Source: Streptomyces sp. AcH 505
GTDB lineage: Bacteria > Actinomycetota > Actinomycetes > Streptomycetales > Streptomycetaceae
NCBI RefSeq assembly: GCF_000818175.1
Contig: NZ_JTIY01000003.1
Span: 4,976-68,975 of the forward strand
Length of the DNA stretch: 64,000 bases
Reading direction: 5' to 3'
Of this stretch, positions 39,153 to 47,121 are shown piece after piece. The notes under the pieces were generated by a model. It saw only the letters and a list, made by a program, of their open reading frames with translations, searched no databases and was not told the origin of the DNA. A program made the translations under genes and the position numbers. Position 1 is the first letter of the stretch. Each line of letters opens with the position of its first letter.

Positions 39153-39956
39153 TCAGGCTGCGGCCACCAACGCGGCCTGGTTTCTGTGGGCGGTGCGGGC
39201 GTCCCGGCAGGGTGCACAGACCGGGATGCCGATGCGGTAGTGGCTGCGGCGCCCGTCGGGTGTGCCGCACTTTCCGGTCCAGTCGGCGAACGCCTCCGGG
39301 GCATCGATCGTGTCGTCATCCCAGCAGCCGACCGGCGCCCAGTTGTGCTGTACCGCGATGCGCCGGGCGGCTTCCGCCCGGTGGGCAGGCACACCACCGT
39401 CGACAGGTTCGACACGCCACAGTTGGTCATACAGGCCGCTCACCGCACGGACGGTGCCCACCTGGACCAGGGTGCCGGTGATGGTCTTGCTGAGGTTCGC
39501 CTGGTGCATTCCGGTCCGCCGGGCCAGCTCGGATTGGGGCCAGCCCTTCGCGACGAGCGCCTGCAAACGGCGCCGGGTTCCTGTGCCGTCAACGGCAACG
39601 CGCGCCCCGAGATTGTCCAGTGTGGGTTGTACCGCGAGGATCGCCAGAGCATTCTTCGGTAGGAGCCTCTTCGACGGCGCGAGACCACGCTGTGGATCCC
39701 CGTACAGCAGCTTGGAAACAGAGCCGCGCGGGACGCCGGCCAGTCGAGCCAGCCGCATCCACCCGATACCGAACTCGCCCAGATTACGCACGTGGGCTCG
39801 GACAGGTTCAGCATCGACGAAGGGCTGCCAGCGGCCGTACGCGATGGCCCGGCGCCGGTTGTTGTCGTACTCGCTGGCAGCCGTGCAGCACGGGGCGCAG
39901 CGGCATCTCTCCAGGTGGTACTTCGCGTTTGTCCCGTGCCTGCGCGGGGCGCCCAT
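39153..39956 (-). CDS. HTH protein, paralogue of the 20530-21462 product
   Basis: A 267-residue protein. N-terminal CRCAPCCTAASEYDNNRRR, an HTH (MRLARLAGVPRGSVSKLLYG), a second HTH (WPQSELARRTGMHQANLSKT), then HNWAPVGCWDDDTIDAPEAF and a C-terminal PVCAPCRDARTAH. The NALAILAVQ, GTRRRLQALV and CWDDDTID segments match [18 protein letters not shown] and AWDDDTID in the 20530 product. It is co-transcribed with the Sak4-like ATPase (TGATG overlap). Probably DNA-binding. Confidence 0.75.
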   Translation of the reverse strand: MGAPRRHGTNAKYHLERCRCAPCCTAASEYDNNRRRAIAYGRWQPFVDAEPVRAHVRNLGEFGIGWMRLARLAGVPRGSVSKLLYGDPQRGLAPSKRLLPKNALAILAVQPTLDNLGARVAVDGTGTRRRLQALVAKGWPQSELARRTGMHQANLSKTITGTLVQVGTVRAVSGLYDQLWRVEPVDGGVPAHRAEAARRIAVQHNWAPVGCWDDDTIDAPEAFADWTGKCGTPDGRRSHYRIGIPVCAPCRDARTAHRNQAALVAAA

Positions 39957-41113
39957 CAGGCGGCGCTCCTTCCCGCGTCGGCGTCCTGGGTGGCCTGCTG
40001 GCTCTGGTGGCGCTGCTTCTGCGTGAAGGCGATCAGGTCACCGATTTTCGTGGGCTCACCATCCAGTCCAGGGACCAGAGCACCCAACTGGCCGCTCTGC
40101 TCCAACCGGATACGCAGTGCGCGGATACCGTCCGGGTTGGTTGTCGGGTCCTTCACTCGCGCACCGGAGCCCATCAGACGGATCAGCGCACCCAAGGAGG
40201 TGGCCTGCTTGCCCAGGTCCAGGACCGCGGCGCCCACCAAGCCCGCGGTCTCCGCGTCAGCCAGGAGGTTAAGGAGCTGCTGCGGGGTCTGCTGCGGGTC
40301 CACAGCCATCCGCGCGTAGTCCATGACACCCAGGGCATTCCCCTCACCGTCGTCCAACCACTGCGCGATCGTCTGGCCGAAGGCGAACTCGGGCTTGTCG
40401 TGCTGCGACCCGACCTCGATGGTTGGGTACCGGGACTTGTCGACCGTCAACACATGCGACTGATCGAGGGCGCCGACCAAGTCGAACTCGTAGTCGATGC
40501 CGTCACGCTGGTCGAGCTTCATGCCGACCTTCGTGGGTTCCTTCTTGCCCTGGTTGTTCTCCTGGATGACCCACTCGGTCTTCACACGCATCGTGGTGAT
40601 GACGTGCCCCGGGTAAGAAAGGATCGCGTCCAGCATGTCGAGGAGGAGCGGAGACACGTCCTTCCAGCCGGTCGTGAAGGCGTTCTTCGAGTTGGAGTTC
40701 CTTGTCTTCTGGTCGACCTGGGCGAGGGCCCCACCGCGGCCGGACCAGAAGTGCGTGAAGGAGTCGATGATGACGACGTCGATACCGCGGGCAGCAGCCA
40801 CCGCCAGGGCTCGAATGAGTGCCTGCGGTTCGAAGCTGGGGAGCTTCATCGTCTTGAACGTGAACAGGCCGGCGTACTTGGAGGCGGACCCACGCTCGGT
40901 GTCGATGACCCCCAGAGTTCCACCCTCCGGCAGGAGCCCTGTGCCGATGCTGAGTGCCGTGTAGGTCTTCCCCGACCCGGATGGTCCGGTGAGAGCGATG
41001 CGGGCCTTCTCCGCGGCGCGTACGGCGTCTTCGAAGTCGAGGCCGTCAGCCTGATTTTGGGTGTGGGAAGTGGGACCGCCCGCGGATGCGGCGGCCTGAA
41101 TGGCCTGCGCCAT
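39956..41113 (-). CDS. Sak4-like recombination ATPase
   Basis: A 385-residue AAA/RecA-type ATPase. Walker A is residues 43-50 (GPSGSGKT), Walker B 113-117 (VVIID in DVVIIDSFTHFW), and KTEWVIQENNQGKKEPTKVG with EYEFD-like text near 210 is typical of phage Sak4 proteins. Sak4 anneals single strands together with the phage SSB, which is encoded at 20030. The C-terminal 100 residues form helices. AGGAGAGACCTC precedes ATG 41113. Its promoter is operator copy 5 (leftward). Confidence 0.85.
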   Translation of the reverse strand: MAQAIQAAASAGGPTSHTQNQADGLDFEDAVRAAEKARIALTGPSGSGKTYTALSIGTGLLPEGGTLGVIDTERGSASKYAGLFTFKTMKLPSFEPQALIRALAVAAARGIDVVIIDSFTHFWSGRGGALAQVDQKTRNSNSKNAFTTGWKDVSPLLLDMLDAILSYPGHVITTMRVKTEWVIQENNQGKKEPTKVGMKLDQRDGIDYEFDLVGALDQSHVLTVDKSRYPTIEVGSQHDKPEFAFGQTIAQWLDDGEGNALGVMDYARMAVDPQQTPQQLLNLLADAETAGLVGAAVLDLGKQATSLGALIRLMGSGARVKDPTTNPDGIRALRIRLEQSGQLGALVPGLDGEPTKIGDLIAFTQKQRHQSQQATQDADAGRSAA

Positions 41114-41193
41114 GAGGTCTCTCCTATGGGTGATGACTGGTGCGGTGATGCGGGACCCGGTTGTCGGCGTCCAGGCCCGCACCACCGCGGGCA

Positions 41194-41799
41194 CTACTCG
41201 GTGCCCGAGCTCTCCGAGCCGTACGGCCCGATCCCGTAATGCGCATACAAGGCGTGCGCGGCCACCGTCGACACGAACAGCCCCGTACGCTGCTGCGACA
41301 CCTTCAGCTCACGGCACCGGGCAGCAACATCCGCGTGCAGATCCTTGTCAGGCGTCACATTCAAAATGGCGCGCGTCTCGCCGGCACCCCGGGTAGCCCG
41401 CGGTTCCTTCTCCGGCATCCACTCCCCGTCCAGGAACCGGCGGAAGTAGTCCTCGACCACCCGGGTCGGCGACTCCCCCGCAGCCTTCGCGAGACGCTTC
41501 ACCTGGTCCTTGCGGCTGGTGGGCATGCTCACCGGGAGGTTGGGGTTCCGGTCGTCGTCACTGTCGAGACGGTCGACGCGGATCCGGCCGACGAACGCCA
41601 CACCCTGGGGGGAGAGGACGTAGTCGACGGACTCGGCAAGGTCTACCCGGTCGGTGTCGCGGAGGACTTGGGCTGCGGTGACCAGGTTGTCGCGGTGCTG
41701 CTGGTCGTCGGGCTTGAGGGCCACTCGGGGTCCTTTCGGCGGGCGCCGCAGGGACCGGGTGGTTCGGCCGGGCGGGCGCGTGGTGGGGGCGTTGGCCAC
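41194..41799 (-). CDS. Tandem ribbon-helix-helix protein, candidate regulator
   Basis: A 201-residue protein. GTG 41799 is chosen because GGAGG lies eight bases upstream (ATG 41814 is in frame but without a site). Two segments fit the RHH fold: LPVSMPTSRKDQVKRLAKAA with GESPTRVVEDYFRRFL, and RAILNVTPDKDLHADVAARC with a following helix (LFVSTVAAHALYAHYG). Two RHH units in one chain would act like one RHH dimer, the DNA-binding unit of CopG/Arc-type repressors. It is divergent from the WYL gene across operator copy 5, so autoregulation is likely. Best candidate for the five-site regulon's regulator. Confidence 0.65.
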   Translation of the reverse strand: MANAPTTRPPGRTTRSLRRPPKGPRVALKPDDQQHRDNLVTAAQVLRDTDRVDLAESVDYVLSPQGVAFVGRIRVDRLDSDDDRNPNLPVSMPTSRKDQVKRLAKAAGESPTRVVEDYFRRFLDGEWMPEKEPRATRGAGETRAILNVTPDKDLHADVAARCRELKVSQQRTGLFVSTVAAHALYAHYGIGPYGSESSGTE

Positions 41800-41883
41800 G
41801 CCAGTGTCCTCCATTCGGTAGTGCCATTGCCATACGGGATGTTGGCGGGGTGGCAGAGGGGTTGGTGGTGCGTGCTGTCCCAG

Positions 41884-41929
41884 ACTCTACGCCCAATGTA
41901 TTGCAATGGCAATACATTGGGTCTACGGT
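41884..41929. promoter_or_regulatory. Bidirectional regulated promoter, operator copy 5
   Basis: Palindrome 41895-41918 carries both -35 boxes. Rightward: TTGCAA (41901-41906), 17 bases, TACGGT (41924-41929). Leftward: TTGCCA (41912-41907), 17 bases, TAGAGT (41889-41884). It is the only copy with two good promoters and the only one with both half-sites perfect. A degenerate relative (16 of 24 positions) lies at 41815-41838 in the leftward leader. Confidence 0.85.
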
Positions 41930-41960
41930 GGGGACCACACCACAAGCAGCGGGGGCCCAA

Positions 41961-42350
41961 ATGCGCATCACCAACCGGCAGACCACCACCAAGACCCTCG
42001 CCGACCTCTACCGGGCTCTCGACCACCAGCACGCCGTCAGCGTCACCTATCGGAAGGAGACCGGCGAAGAGTCGGTCCGGACCATCGAGATCGAAGACAT
42101 CCGCACCACCAAGTCCGGCAACATCATCATCCGCGCCTACGACCGGGCCACCGGAGAAGCCCGCACCTTCCGTCTGACCGGCATCCTCACCTACACCTGC
42201 CACCGCAGCACCTACCAGGTCCCCCGCCTCAGCGAGGACACTGAGCAGCACCTGCCCGTACCGACCACCGCCGCCGCGCTCATCGCCTACGAAATCAACC
42301 GGGACACCATCGCCGCCGTGCACCGCACCCGCACTACGCTCGCCGCCTGA
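41961..42350 (+). CDS. WYL-domain protein
   Basis: A 129-residue protein. Residues about 20-75 (DHQHAVSVTYRKETGEESVR, EDIRTTKSGNIIIRAYDRAT, GEARTFRLTGI) match a WYL ligand-sensing domain, but there is no HTH part, unlike most WYL regulators. WYL domains sense nucleic acid or nucleotide signals in defence and DNA-damage regulators such as PafBC. GGGGGCCCAA precedes ATG 41961. It is divergent from the tandem-RHH gene, so the two may work as sensor and DNA-binding partner. Confidence 0.7.
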   Translation: MRITNRQTTTKTLADLYRALDHQHAVSVTYRKETGEESVRTIEIEDIRTTKSGNIIIRAYDRATGEARTFRLTGILTYTCHRSTYQVPRLSEDTEQHLPVPTTAAALIAYEINRDTIAAVHRTRTTLAA

Positions 42351-42365
42351 TAGGAGAATCCAGCC

Positions 42366-42509
42366 ATGAAGACGTACACCCTGACGATGCGCATCGAAGC
42401 CGACGACGACGCGAACGCTGAGCAGATCCGCGAAGAGCTCTACGACGCCGCTGGCGACGTTCCGTTCGGCTTCGACATCACGGAGGTCAGCGAGACGGAC
42501 AATCACTGA
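42366..42509 (+). CDS. Small acidic protein
   Basis: A 47-residue protein behind TAGGAGAATCC, with alternating strands and an acidic helix (IEADDDANAEQIREELYDAA). It is co-transcribed with the WYL gene and followed by a terminator. Small proteins with this TLTMRIEADD pattern are common in actinophages; role unknown. Confidence 0.6.
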   Translation: MKTYTLTMRIEADDDANAEQIREELYDAAGDVPFGFDITEVSETDNH

Positions 42510-42531
42510 TAGGGCAGAGACCCGGCATGAG

Positions 42532-42562
42532 AAGGCCACCTACCCGCCCGGGTGGTGGCCTT
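42532..42562 (+). terminator. Rightward intrinsic terminator
   Basis: AAGGCCACC pairs with GGTGGCCTT (9 bp) around a 13-nt loop, with TTTGG at its end. It closes the two-gene WYL operon. Confidence 0.8.
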
Positions 42563-42650
42563 TGGTCATACGCCGCTGACGACGCGGACAGCGTAGCGGA
42601 TCACGGCTCCCCACCACCACCCAACCCGCCAACCAGCCACAATTGGACCC

Positions 42651-42854
42651 ATGAGACACCGCCCGAAACGACAGCCCGCACTCGTCGGAACCGCCGGACT
42701 GGCCAGGGTCAAGATCGTTTGCACCGAATGCAAAAGGGAGTTGACCGACAAGGTCTCGCGAGCCCGCCGGAAGGGACCTGAGTGCGACCCCGAGCCCCGC
42801 AACGGGCAAGGACCCGACCACCACGTCGACCAAGACCCGCTCCCCGGCACCTGA
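42651..42854 (+). CDS. DUF6011-like zinc protein
   Basis: A 67-residue basic protein. VCTECKRELTDKVSRARRKGPEC matches DUF6011, a short zinc-binding phage domain (CxxC...L.....S...G..C). ATG 42651 has CACAAT seven bases upstream and no ribosome site, as in other leaderless genes here. Function unknown. Confidence 0.65.
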   Translation: MRHRPKRQPALVGTAGLARVKIVCTECKRELTDKVSRARRKGPECDPEPRNGQGPDHHVDQDPLPGT

Positions 42855-42855
42855 C

Positions 42856-43935
42856 TCAGCCCGGCCGGCCCGGCAACGGGGCCACGTCCACCGACCTGCG
42901 CAACTGCTCCATGCGTGTCGGCATCGGCTCCCACCCATGCTGACCCCCCATCACAAAGTTCAACGCTGTCACCCCACGCACATAGGCTTTCCGCAGGCCG
43001 ATCGGGCTCAACGGCAACCCCACCACCCCGCCGGCACCCGTCGTCTTCAACGTCACCCACAACGCCGTCCGGGCACCCTCCAACGGCAGCAGGTTCACCA
43101 GGCGCTCCCGGACCTCCAACCACCGGCGCACCGCCACCCGCGACCCCTCCCGCAGCGCGTACCACTCCACCTCCGGCAACTCCCCCAGCTCCGCCACCGC
43201 AGCCAAAACCCGCTGCCGAGTCGCCTCCGACACCTGATCCAACCGCCCCCACAAGACCTGCTCCACCGCCGACGGCCGGACCTCAGCCAACGCCGCGATC
43301 TGCTCCGCACGGTTCGGGGGGCCCTTCTGCTGCCGCCGGCGAACCCCCACCGCAGCCTCACCCTCCACCAGATCGTCCACCCGCATGCGGGCCAACTCCC
43401 CCGACCGGGCCCGCGAGTCCAACACGACCGCCACCATCGCCAACGTCCGCGTCCGATCCTCGAACGACAAGGCCGTACCCGCCGACTCCAGCGGCCCAGC
43501 CGCCGCCAGGTCCACCAACCCCCGGTACAAGGCATCCAGGCCCCGCGGCGCCACGGTCTCCCTCAGATCCGGCTCCCCCACCGACGGCAACCACAACCGC
43601 CGGCCTGCGGGCAGAACCCGGCGCCCCAAGATGTGCAGGCAGTCCCGCACAATCCGCTGCGTCGCCAACGGCAACTCCGTTCCGCGGTCCTCCTCCCGGG
43701 CCCGCAGCTCGCCGGCCACCGCCAGATCCCAGAACACCCGCAGCACCGGCAAGGTGAAGAACTGCTGGCACCGGCGCAGAGACCGGTCCCCCATCTCCGG
43801 CCGGCCCACCGCCCGGTCCCACATCCCCAGGACCATCCGCAGCTGCTGCATCCGCTGCGACGACACCTCCCCCACCATGCCGTCGACCACCGCGGACAAC
43901 TGCCGGACGGACGCGGCGTCGTACTGCCTGGGCAC
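42856..43935 (-). CDS. Degenerate tyrosine recombinase-like protein
   Basis: A 359-residue protein from GTG 43935 (GAGGAG five bases upstream). LDSRARSGELARMRVDDLVE matches box I of tyrosine recombinases including the first catalytic Arg. SPIGLRKAYVRGVTALNF lines up with HxLRHTFAT of box II but has lost the His residues and keeps one Arg. The final 40 residues contain no Tyr, so no nucleophile is present. It cannot be a normal integrase; it may bind att or repeat DNA as an accessory factor or regulator. An intact recombinase is 0.7 kb away. Confidence 0.65.
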   Translation of the reverse strand: MPRQYDAASVRQLSAVVDGMVGEVSSQRMQQLRMVLGMWDRAVGRPEMGDRSLRRCQQFFTLPVLRVFWDLAVAGELRAREEDRGTELPLATQRIVRDCLHILGRRVLPAGRRLWLPSVGEPDLRETVAPRGLDALYRGLVDLAAAGPLESAGTALSFEDRTRTLAMVAVVLDSRARSGELARMRVDDLVEGEAAVGVRRRQQKGPPNRAEQIAALAEVRPSAVEQVLWGRLDQVSEATRQRVLAAVAELGELPEVEWYALREGSRVAVRRWLEVRERLVNLLPLEGARTALWVTLKTTGAGGVVGLPLSPIGLRKAYVRGVTALNFVMGGQHGWEPMPTRMEQLRRSVDVAPLPGRPG

Positions 43936-44009
43936 AGTCACTCCTCTTCGTCTGTGGCGGGTAGCCGTTCAGCGATACGCGCCGCGATTCACGTGGCCCC
44001 TTGTGGCCG

Positions 44010-44633
44010 TCAGCCCGTCAGCGGGTGTTGCAGGTTCAGTAGGACGCAGATGTCGGTGCTGTCGTACGCCCAGCGGGCTACTCCGCCGTCTTCTTCCAGA
44101 TGCAGCAGCGTTCGACTGGGCAGAGTGGTGCCGACCTCCAGCGGAATCCGCGAGGGTCGAACAATGGTCGGCATCGTCAGCGGCTCTGGTATGACGCATC
44201 CTGCCGTGTAGGACACTCCCGTTGAGAGCGTGACGACGATGTCCTCGGACCACTCCACAATGCCGTCCTCGTCGGCGGCGTTTTGGCCGAGGTCCAGGCG
44301 CACAGTGAACGGGTCGGGTAGGTCAGTCAGCGCTGCTGCGTTGGCGGCCCGCTCTGTATCGGGCCGCGGCGCCGTGCCGACTCCGATGTGAACCATGGCG
44401 AACCGGCCGGCGCCGACCGCAGCGTGGATGTCGAGGAAGGCGGCAACCTGGTGTACGGGCCAGCGCCCCGGGGTCAGGCGGTGCATCTGCCCGACGGCGG
44501 CCACGAACCCGGGGGTGAAGTGGTCGCTACCAGCAAGCCGGTTGCGCGTCCGAACGAGCGCAGCGGCCGTGTGCTCGCGGGTCATCATGCGATCGAGGAC
44601 AGCGTGCGCGCCGCGTTCGTGGCTGGTGGTCAC
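44010..44633 (-). CDS. Hypothetical protein co-transcribed with integrase
   Basis: A 207-residue protein from GTG 44633 (GTGA overlap with the integrase stop). The N-terminal half is helical (HAVLDRMMTREHTAAALVRT). The C-terminal half is strand-rich (DIVVTLSTGVSYTAGCVIPE). Its tight link to the recombinase suggests a role in integration or its control, but no HTH or excisionase motif is evident. Confidence 0.6.
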   Translation of the reverse strand: MTTSHERGAHAVLDRMMTREHTAAALVRTRNRLAGSDHFTPGFVAAVGQMHRLTPGRWPVHQVAAFLDIHAAVGAGRFAMVHIGVGTAPRPDTERAANAAALTDLPDPFTVRLDLGQNAADEDGIVEWSEDIVVTLSTGVSYTAGCVIPEPLTMPTIVRPSRIPLEVGTTLPSRTLLHLEEDGGVARWAYDSTDICVLLNLQHPLTG

Positions 44634-45658
44634 AGGCCGATTCCGATCAACGCGTTGTCGGTTTCATCCCACTGGTCAACGATGCGCATGTAGCCGTCCA
44701 GCACCTTGGAACCGTCCTTGTGCCCGGTGATCGCCGCGATGGCCTTACGGTCCTTGCCCTTGCGACGTGCCTCTGTCGCCATGCCGGAGCGTACCGAGTG
44801 GCCCGTGAACAATTCCTCGTATCCGGCACGCAGCCCTGCTGCGGTGATGATATCGCCGGCCCGCTGCGGCGTCAGGCCCTGCGGCTGGACGCTGCCCGTG
44901 TGGTGGAGACGGCGAAACGCATGCCGGTCCGGGTCGGTGATCCCGGCCGCCTCCTGCCACGCCTTCCAGGCCCGCACAGGGCACGTCAGCACGTGCTCCC
45001 CGTACGGGACAGGAACGGTACGTGGGTCAGTCTTGGAGACGCGCACGTCGACCAGGAGGCCCTTCTCGTCATCGCGGATGTTCCGCAGCCGCAGCCCGGC
45101 CAGCTCCGCCCGGCGGGCCGCGATGGAGAACCCGAGGAGCAGCATGGCCCGGTCCCGGAGCCCGAACACGTCATCGCCGCACAGCGACACAATGTGCTGC
45201 AGGTCAGCCAGCCGCATAGCGGGCGCCTTACCGCGGCCCCGCGCGGGCTCCTCGTCTTCCTCGGACTTCTTCCGGTAGTCCTTGAGCAGTTCCCGGGCGG
45301 CTTTGGTGGCGTTCGGGTCGACGACGACGCTGTACTGGGTGCGCAGGGTCACGGTGACCCCGGCGAGCTTCCGGTCGATGGTGGCGTACGCGCGCTTCTC
45401 CCGGTTCCACAGGTAGTCAACGAAGGCGCGGAGGGTGCCTCGGGTGGCTGCGGTGGTGGGGATCTGGAACTGCTCGCAGAACAGGGTCCAGGTCTTCCAG
45501 TCGCCAGCGTAGGCGCGAGTGGTGTTGTCGGGGCGCTGCTCCTGGGCGTGGCTGTCGGAAGCCCGGTCGAGGGCGGCGAGGCGGGCAAGCAGTTCGGCGT
45601 CGAACTCTGCGGGAAGGAGCGGGCGTCCGGTCGATCTGGTAGGCAGGTGGGCGGTCAC
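44630..45658 (-). CDS. Tyrosine site-specific recombinase
   Basis: A 342-residue recombinase with an N-terminal core-binding domain (RAYAGDWKTWTLFCEQF, residues 48-64) and a full catalytic set: R182 in AARRAELAGL, K209 in VSKTDPRTV, H287-x-x-R290 in GHSVRSG, H313 in TGHKDG, and nucleophile Y323 in DGYMRIVDQW. It should cut and join DNA at short sites, for prophage integration, dimer resolution or inversion. GTG 45658 has GGAGACTTCCG upstream and overlaps the previous stop. No tRNA gene or attP overlap is seen beside it. Confidence 0.9.
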   Translation of the reverse strand: MTAHLPTRSTGRPLLPAEFDAELLARLAALDRASDSHAQEQRPDNTTRAYAGDWKTWTLFCEQFQIPTTAATRGTLRAFVDYLWNREKRAYATIDRKLAGVTVTLRTQYSVVVDPNATKAARELLKDYRKKSEEDEEPARGRGKAPAMRLADLQHIVSLCGDDVFGLRDRAMLLLGFSIAARRAELAGLRLRNIRDDEKGLLVDVRVSKTDPRTVPVPYGEHVLTCPVRAWKAWQEAAGITDPDRHAFRRLHHTGSVQPQGLTPQRAGDIITAAGLRAGYEELFTGHSVRSGMATEARRKGKDRKAIAAITGHKDGSKVLDGYMRIVDQWDETDNALIGIGL

Positions 45659-45870
45659 CGGAAGTCTCCGCTGGCACATGAGGAGCAGATGATGCGGTTG
45701 TCTCCCTTGTCGGCGCCACAGATGCGGCAGGCCTTGTCCGCAGGGTGGCGGGGGCAGAACAGGCGTCCGATGGCGTCCCCCGTCCATCCGGCTTCCGCTG
45801 TGGGAGTCGGCTCGTAGGCTGGGCACTCCTCAACGGTGCACACCATGGCGACGGGTGTGGGTTGGCTCAT
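45655..45870 (-). CDS. Zinc-ribbon protein upstream of integrase
   Basis: A 71-residue protein with FCPRHPADKACRICGADKGD and IICSSCASG: Cys pairs for one or two zinc sites, plus VCTVEEC at the start. GGGGAGAGCC precedes ATG 45870. GTGA overlap into the integrase suggests a shared role or coupled expression. Confidence 0.65.
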   Translation of the reverse strand: MSQPTPVAMVCTVEECPAYEPTPTAEAGWTGDAIGRLFCPRHPADKACRICGADKGDNRIICSSCASGDFR

Positions 45871-45912
45871 TGAGGCTCTCCCCTGCTTAGTGATCGTTCC
45901 TCATATGTGAGC

Positions 45913-46083
45913 TTATCGTGCCCCACGCGTGGAGCCGAGCACGTCGCAGAGCGCCTCGAACTGGGCCTTCAGCTCGTCATCGCTCATGCGATCGTCCCGC
46001 CACAGCGCACGCCACACATACCAAGCCTGCTCGTACTCCCCGTTGGTGGCGAAGTCGCCGCGCTGCGGCTGCCCGCTCGTCAC
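45913..46083 (-). CDS. Small hypothetical protein
   Basis: A 56-residue protein from GTG 46083, GTGA-coupled to the upstream gene. It is helical and aromatic-rich (GEYEQAWYVWRALWRDDRMS). No motif. Confidence 0.55.
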   Translation of the reverse strand: MTSGQPQRGDFATNGEYEQAWYVWRALWRDDRMSDDELKAQFEALCDVLGSTRGAR

Positions 46084-46349
46084 GAGCGCGGTGGGCGAGA
46101 CAGCGGGATGTACTCCTCACCCGGATACAGGGCAAAGGGCTGGGGACCGTTCACCAGGCCGCCCCGCACCGACGACAACTCCGCCGGGAGTTGCGCATCG
46201 CAGTCCGGACACAGGTGCGCCACCAGTTCGCCCGTCACTTCAGCATGCACCGGAACGGGCGCCAGGTGATTGCAACTGCCCTTGACCCACTGGTCTTCGT
46301 TGCCGACCTCGGGAACGTGGATCCACTCGAAGCGGGGGTCTCTGTCCAT
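46080..46349 (-). CDS. Small Cys/His protein
   Basis: An 89-residue protein. CNHLAPVPVH and LVAHLCPDCDAQLPAE form a probable zinc site. ATG 46349 has TACGGT six bases upstream and no ribosome site (leaderless). Unknown role. Confidence 0.6.
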   Translation of the reverse strand: MDRDPRFEWIHVPEVGNEDQWVKGSCNHLAPVPVHAEVTGELVAHLCPDCDAQLPAELSSVRGGLVNGPQPFALYPGEEYIPLSRPPRS

Positions 46350-46511
46350 GTACCGACCGTACGGCCCGATGCGGCAGACGTTCCCGCCGCCGTGGCCGCG
46401 CGAATGCGGAGGGCATCTCCGATTCTTCGCCAGGACCGATCCTAAGGATCTGGACTCCGGCGCCGACATCGGACGCCCAACGCACGTTATGGGAGGATCC
46501 TGCGGGCAGTG

Positions 46512-46757
46512 CTACGGATTGTCCTGCCGCACTCGATCGGTCAGGGCCGCGAACAACTCGGCACCTTCCGAGACGACCTGCCCGTCCGGTGCGACGATCG
46601 CGATCTCCTTCAGATCGCCCGCAGCCCAGCCAGCCGACAAGAAGTACAGGGCCTCGTCGAAGGACGGGCACTCCTCCGAGAACTCTTCGAAGTAACGCCA
46701 GTACCGGGCCACGTAGCACTGCTCAGCCTCGGTCTTAAAACCGCTCATCGTCTCCAT
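46512..46757 (-). CDS. Small hypothetical protein
   Basis: An 81-residue protein, ATG 46757 one base inside the previous stop; ATG 46748 is also possible. Aromatic N-terminus (CYVARYWRYFEEFSEECPSF), then IAIVAPDGQVVSEGAELF. No family recognised. Confidence 0.6.
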   Translation of the reverse strand: METMSGFKTEAEQCYVARYWRYFEEFSEECPSFDEALYFLSAGWAAGDLKEIAIVAPDGQVVSEGAELFAALTDRVRQDNP

Positions 46758-47068
46758 CAGATTGCGTCAGGGCAGCAGGTGGGACCCGCGTCGCACTCCG
46801 AAGGCAGGTGATAGTCGCCGCGGCACCCGCACGGGCACCCTCCGAGCAGCCCCCGATCGCATAGCCGTCGCGCCTTAGCTTGGAACAGATTCGCCGGCAC
46901 CGGCCCCACCGTCTCCTCCAGCTCTGCGTGAACGTTCCAGCTCATCCGCCATGAACTCACGGAGGTACCCGGCGTCCGCCTGACCGCCCCGAGGAATACC
47001 CCGTCAGGAATGTCCTTGCACTGCATGCGCCGCCCATTGATGAGGCGGATTCCCTCCGCGTCGCCCAT
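46757..47068 (-). CDS. Cys-rich C-terminus protein
   Basis: A 103-residue protein. The C-terminal CDRGLLGGCPCGCRGDYHLP, then ECDAGPTCCPDA, has eight Cys, likely binding two metals or making a knot-like zinc fold. ATG 47068 has GATCGT six bases upstream (leaderless pattern). Function unknown. Confidence 0.6.
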   Translation of the reverse strand: MGDAEGIRLINGRRMQCKDIPDGVFLGAVRRTPGTSVSSWRMSWNVHAELEETVGPVPANLFQAKARRLCDRGLLGGCPCGCRGDYHLPSECDAGPTCCPDAI

Positions 47069-47121
47069 GCCCCCACGATCCCACGCGACGGGTGGAAGGC
47101 TCCCCCGGCCGAACCCGCCGT

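Noticed and set aside
39620-41239. Rightward open frame (539 codons) across the Sak4-like gene
   Set aside because: Antisense to an ATPase with intact Walker motifs.
45907-46269. Rightward open frames opposite the small genes at 45913-46349
   Set aside because: The leftward frames are overlapped (GTGA), have Cys motifs or protein-like composition; the rightward ones have no start signals.
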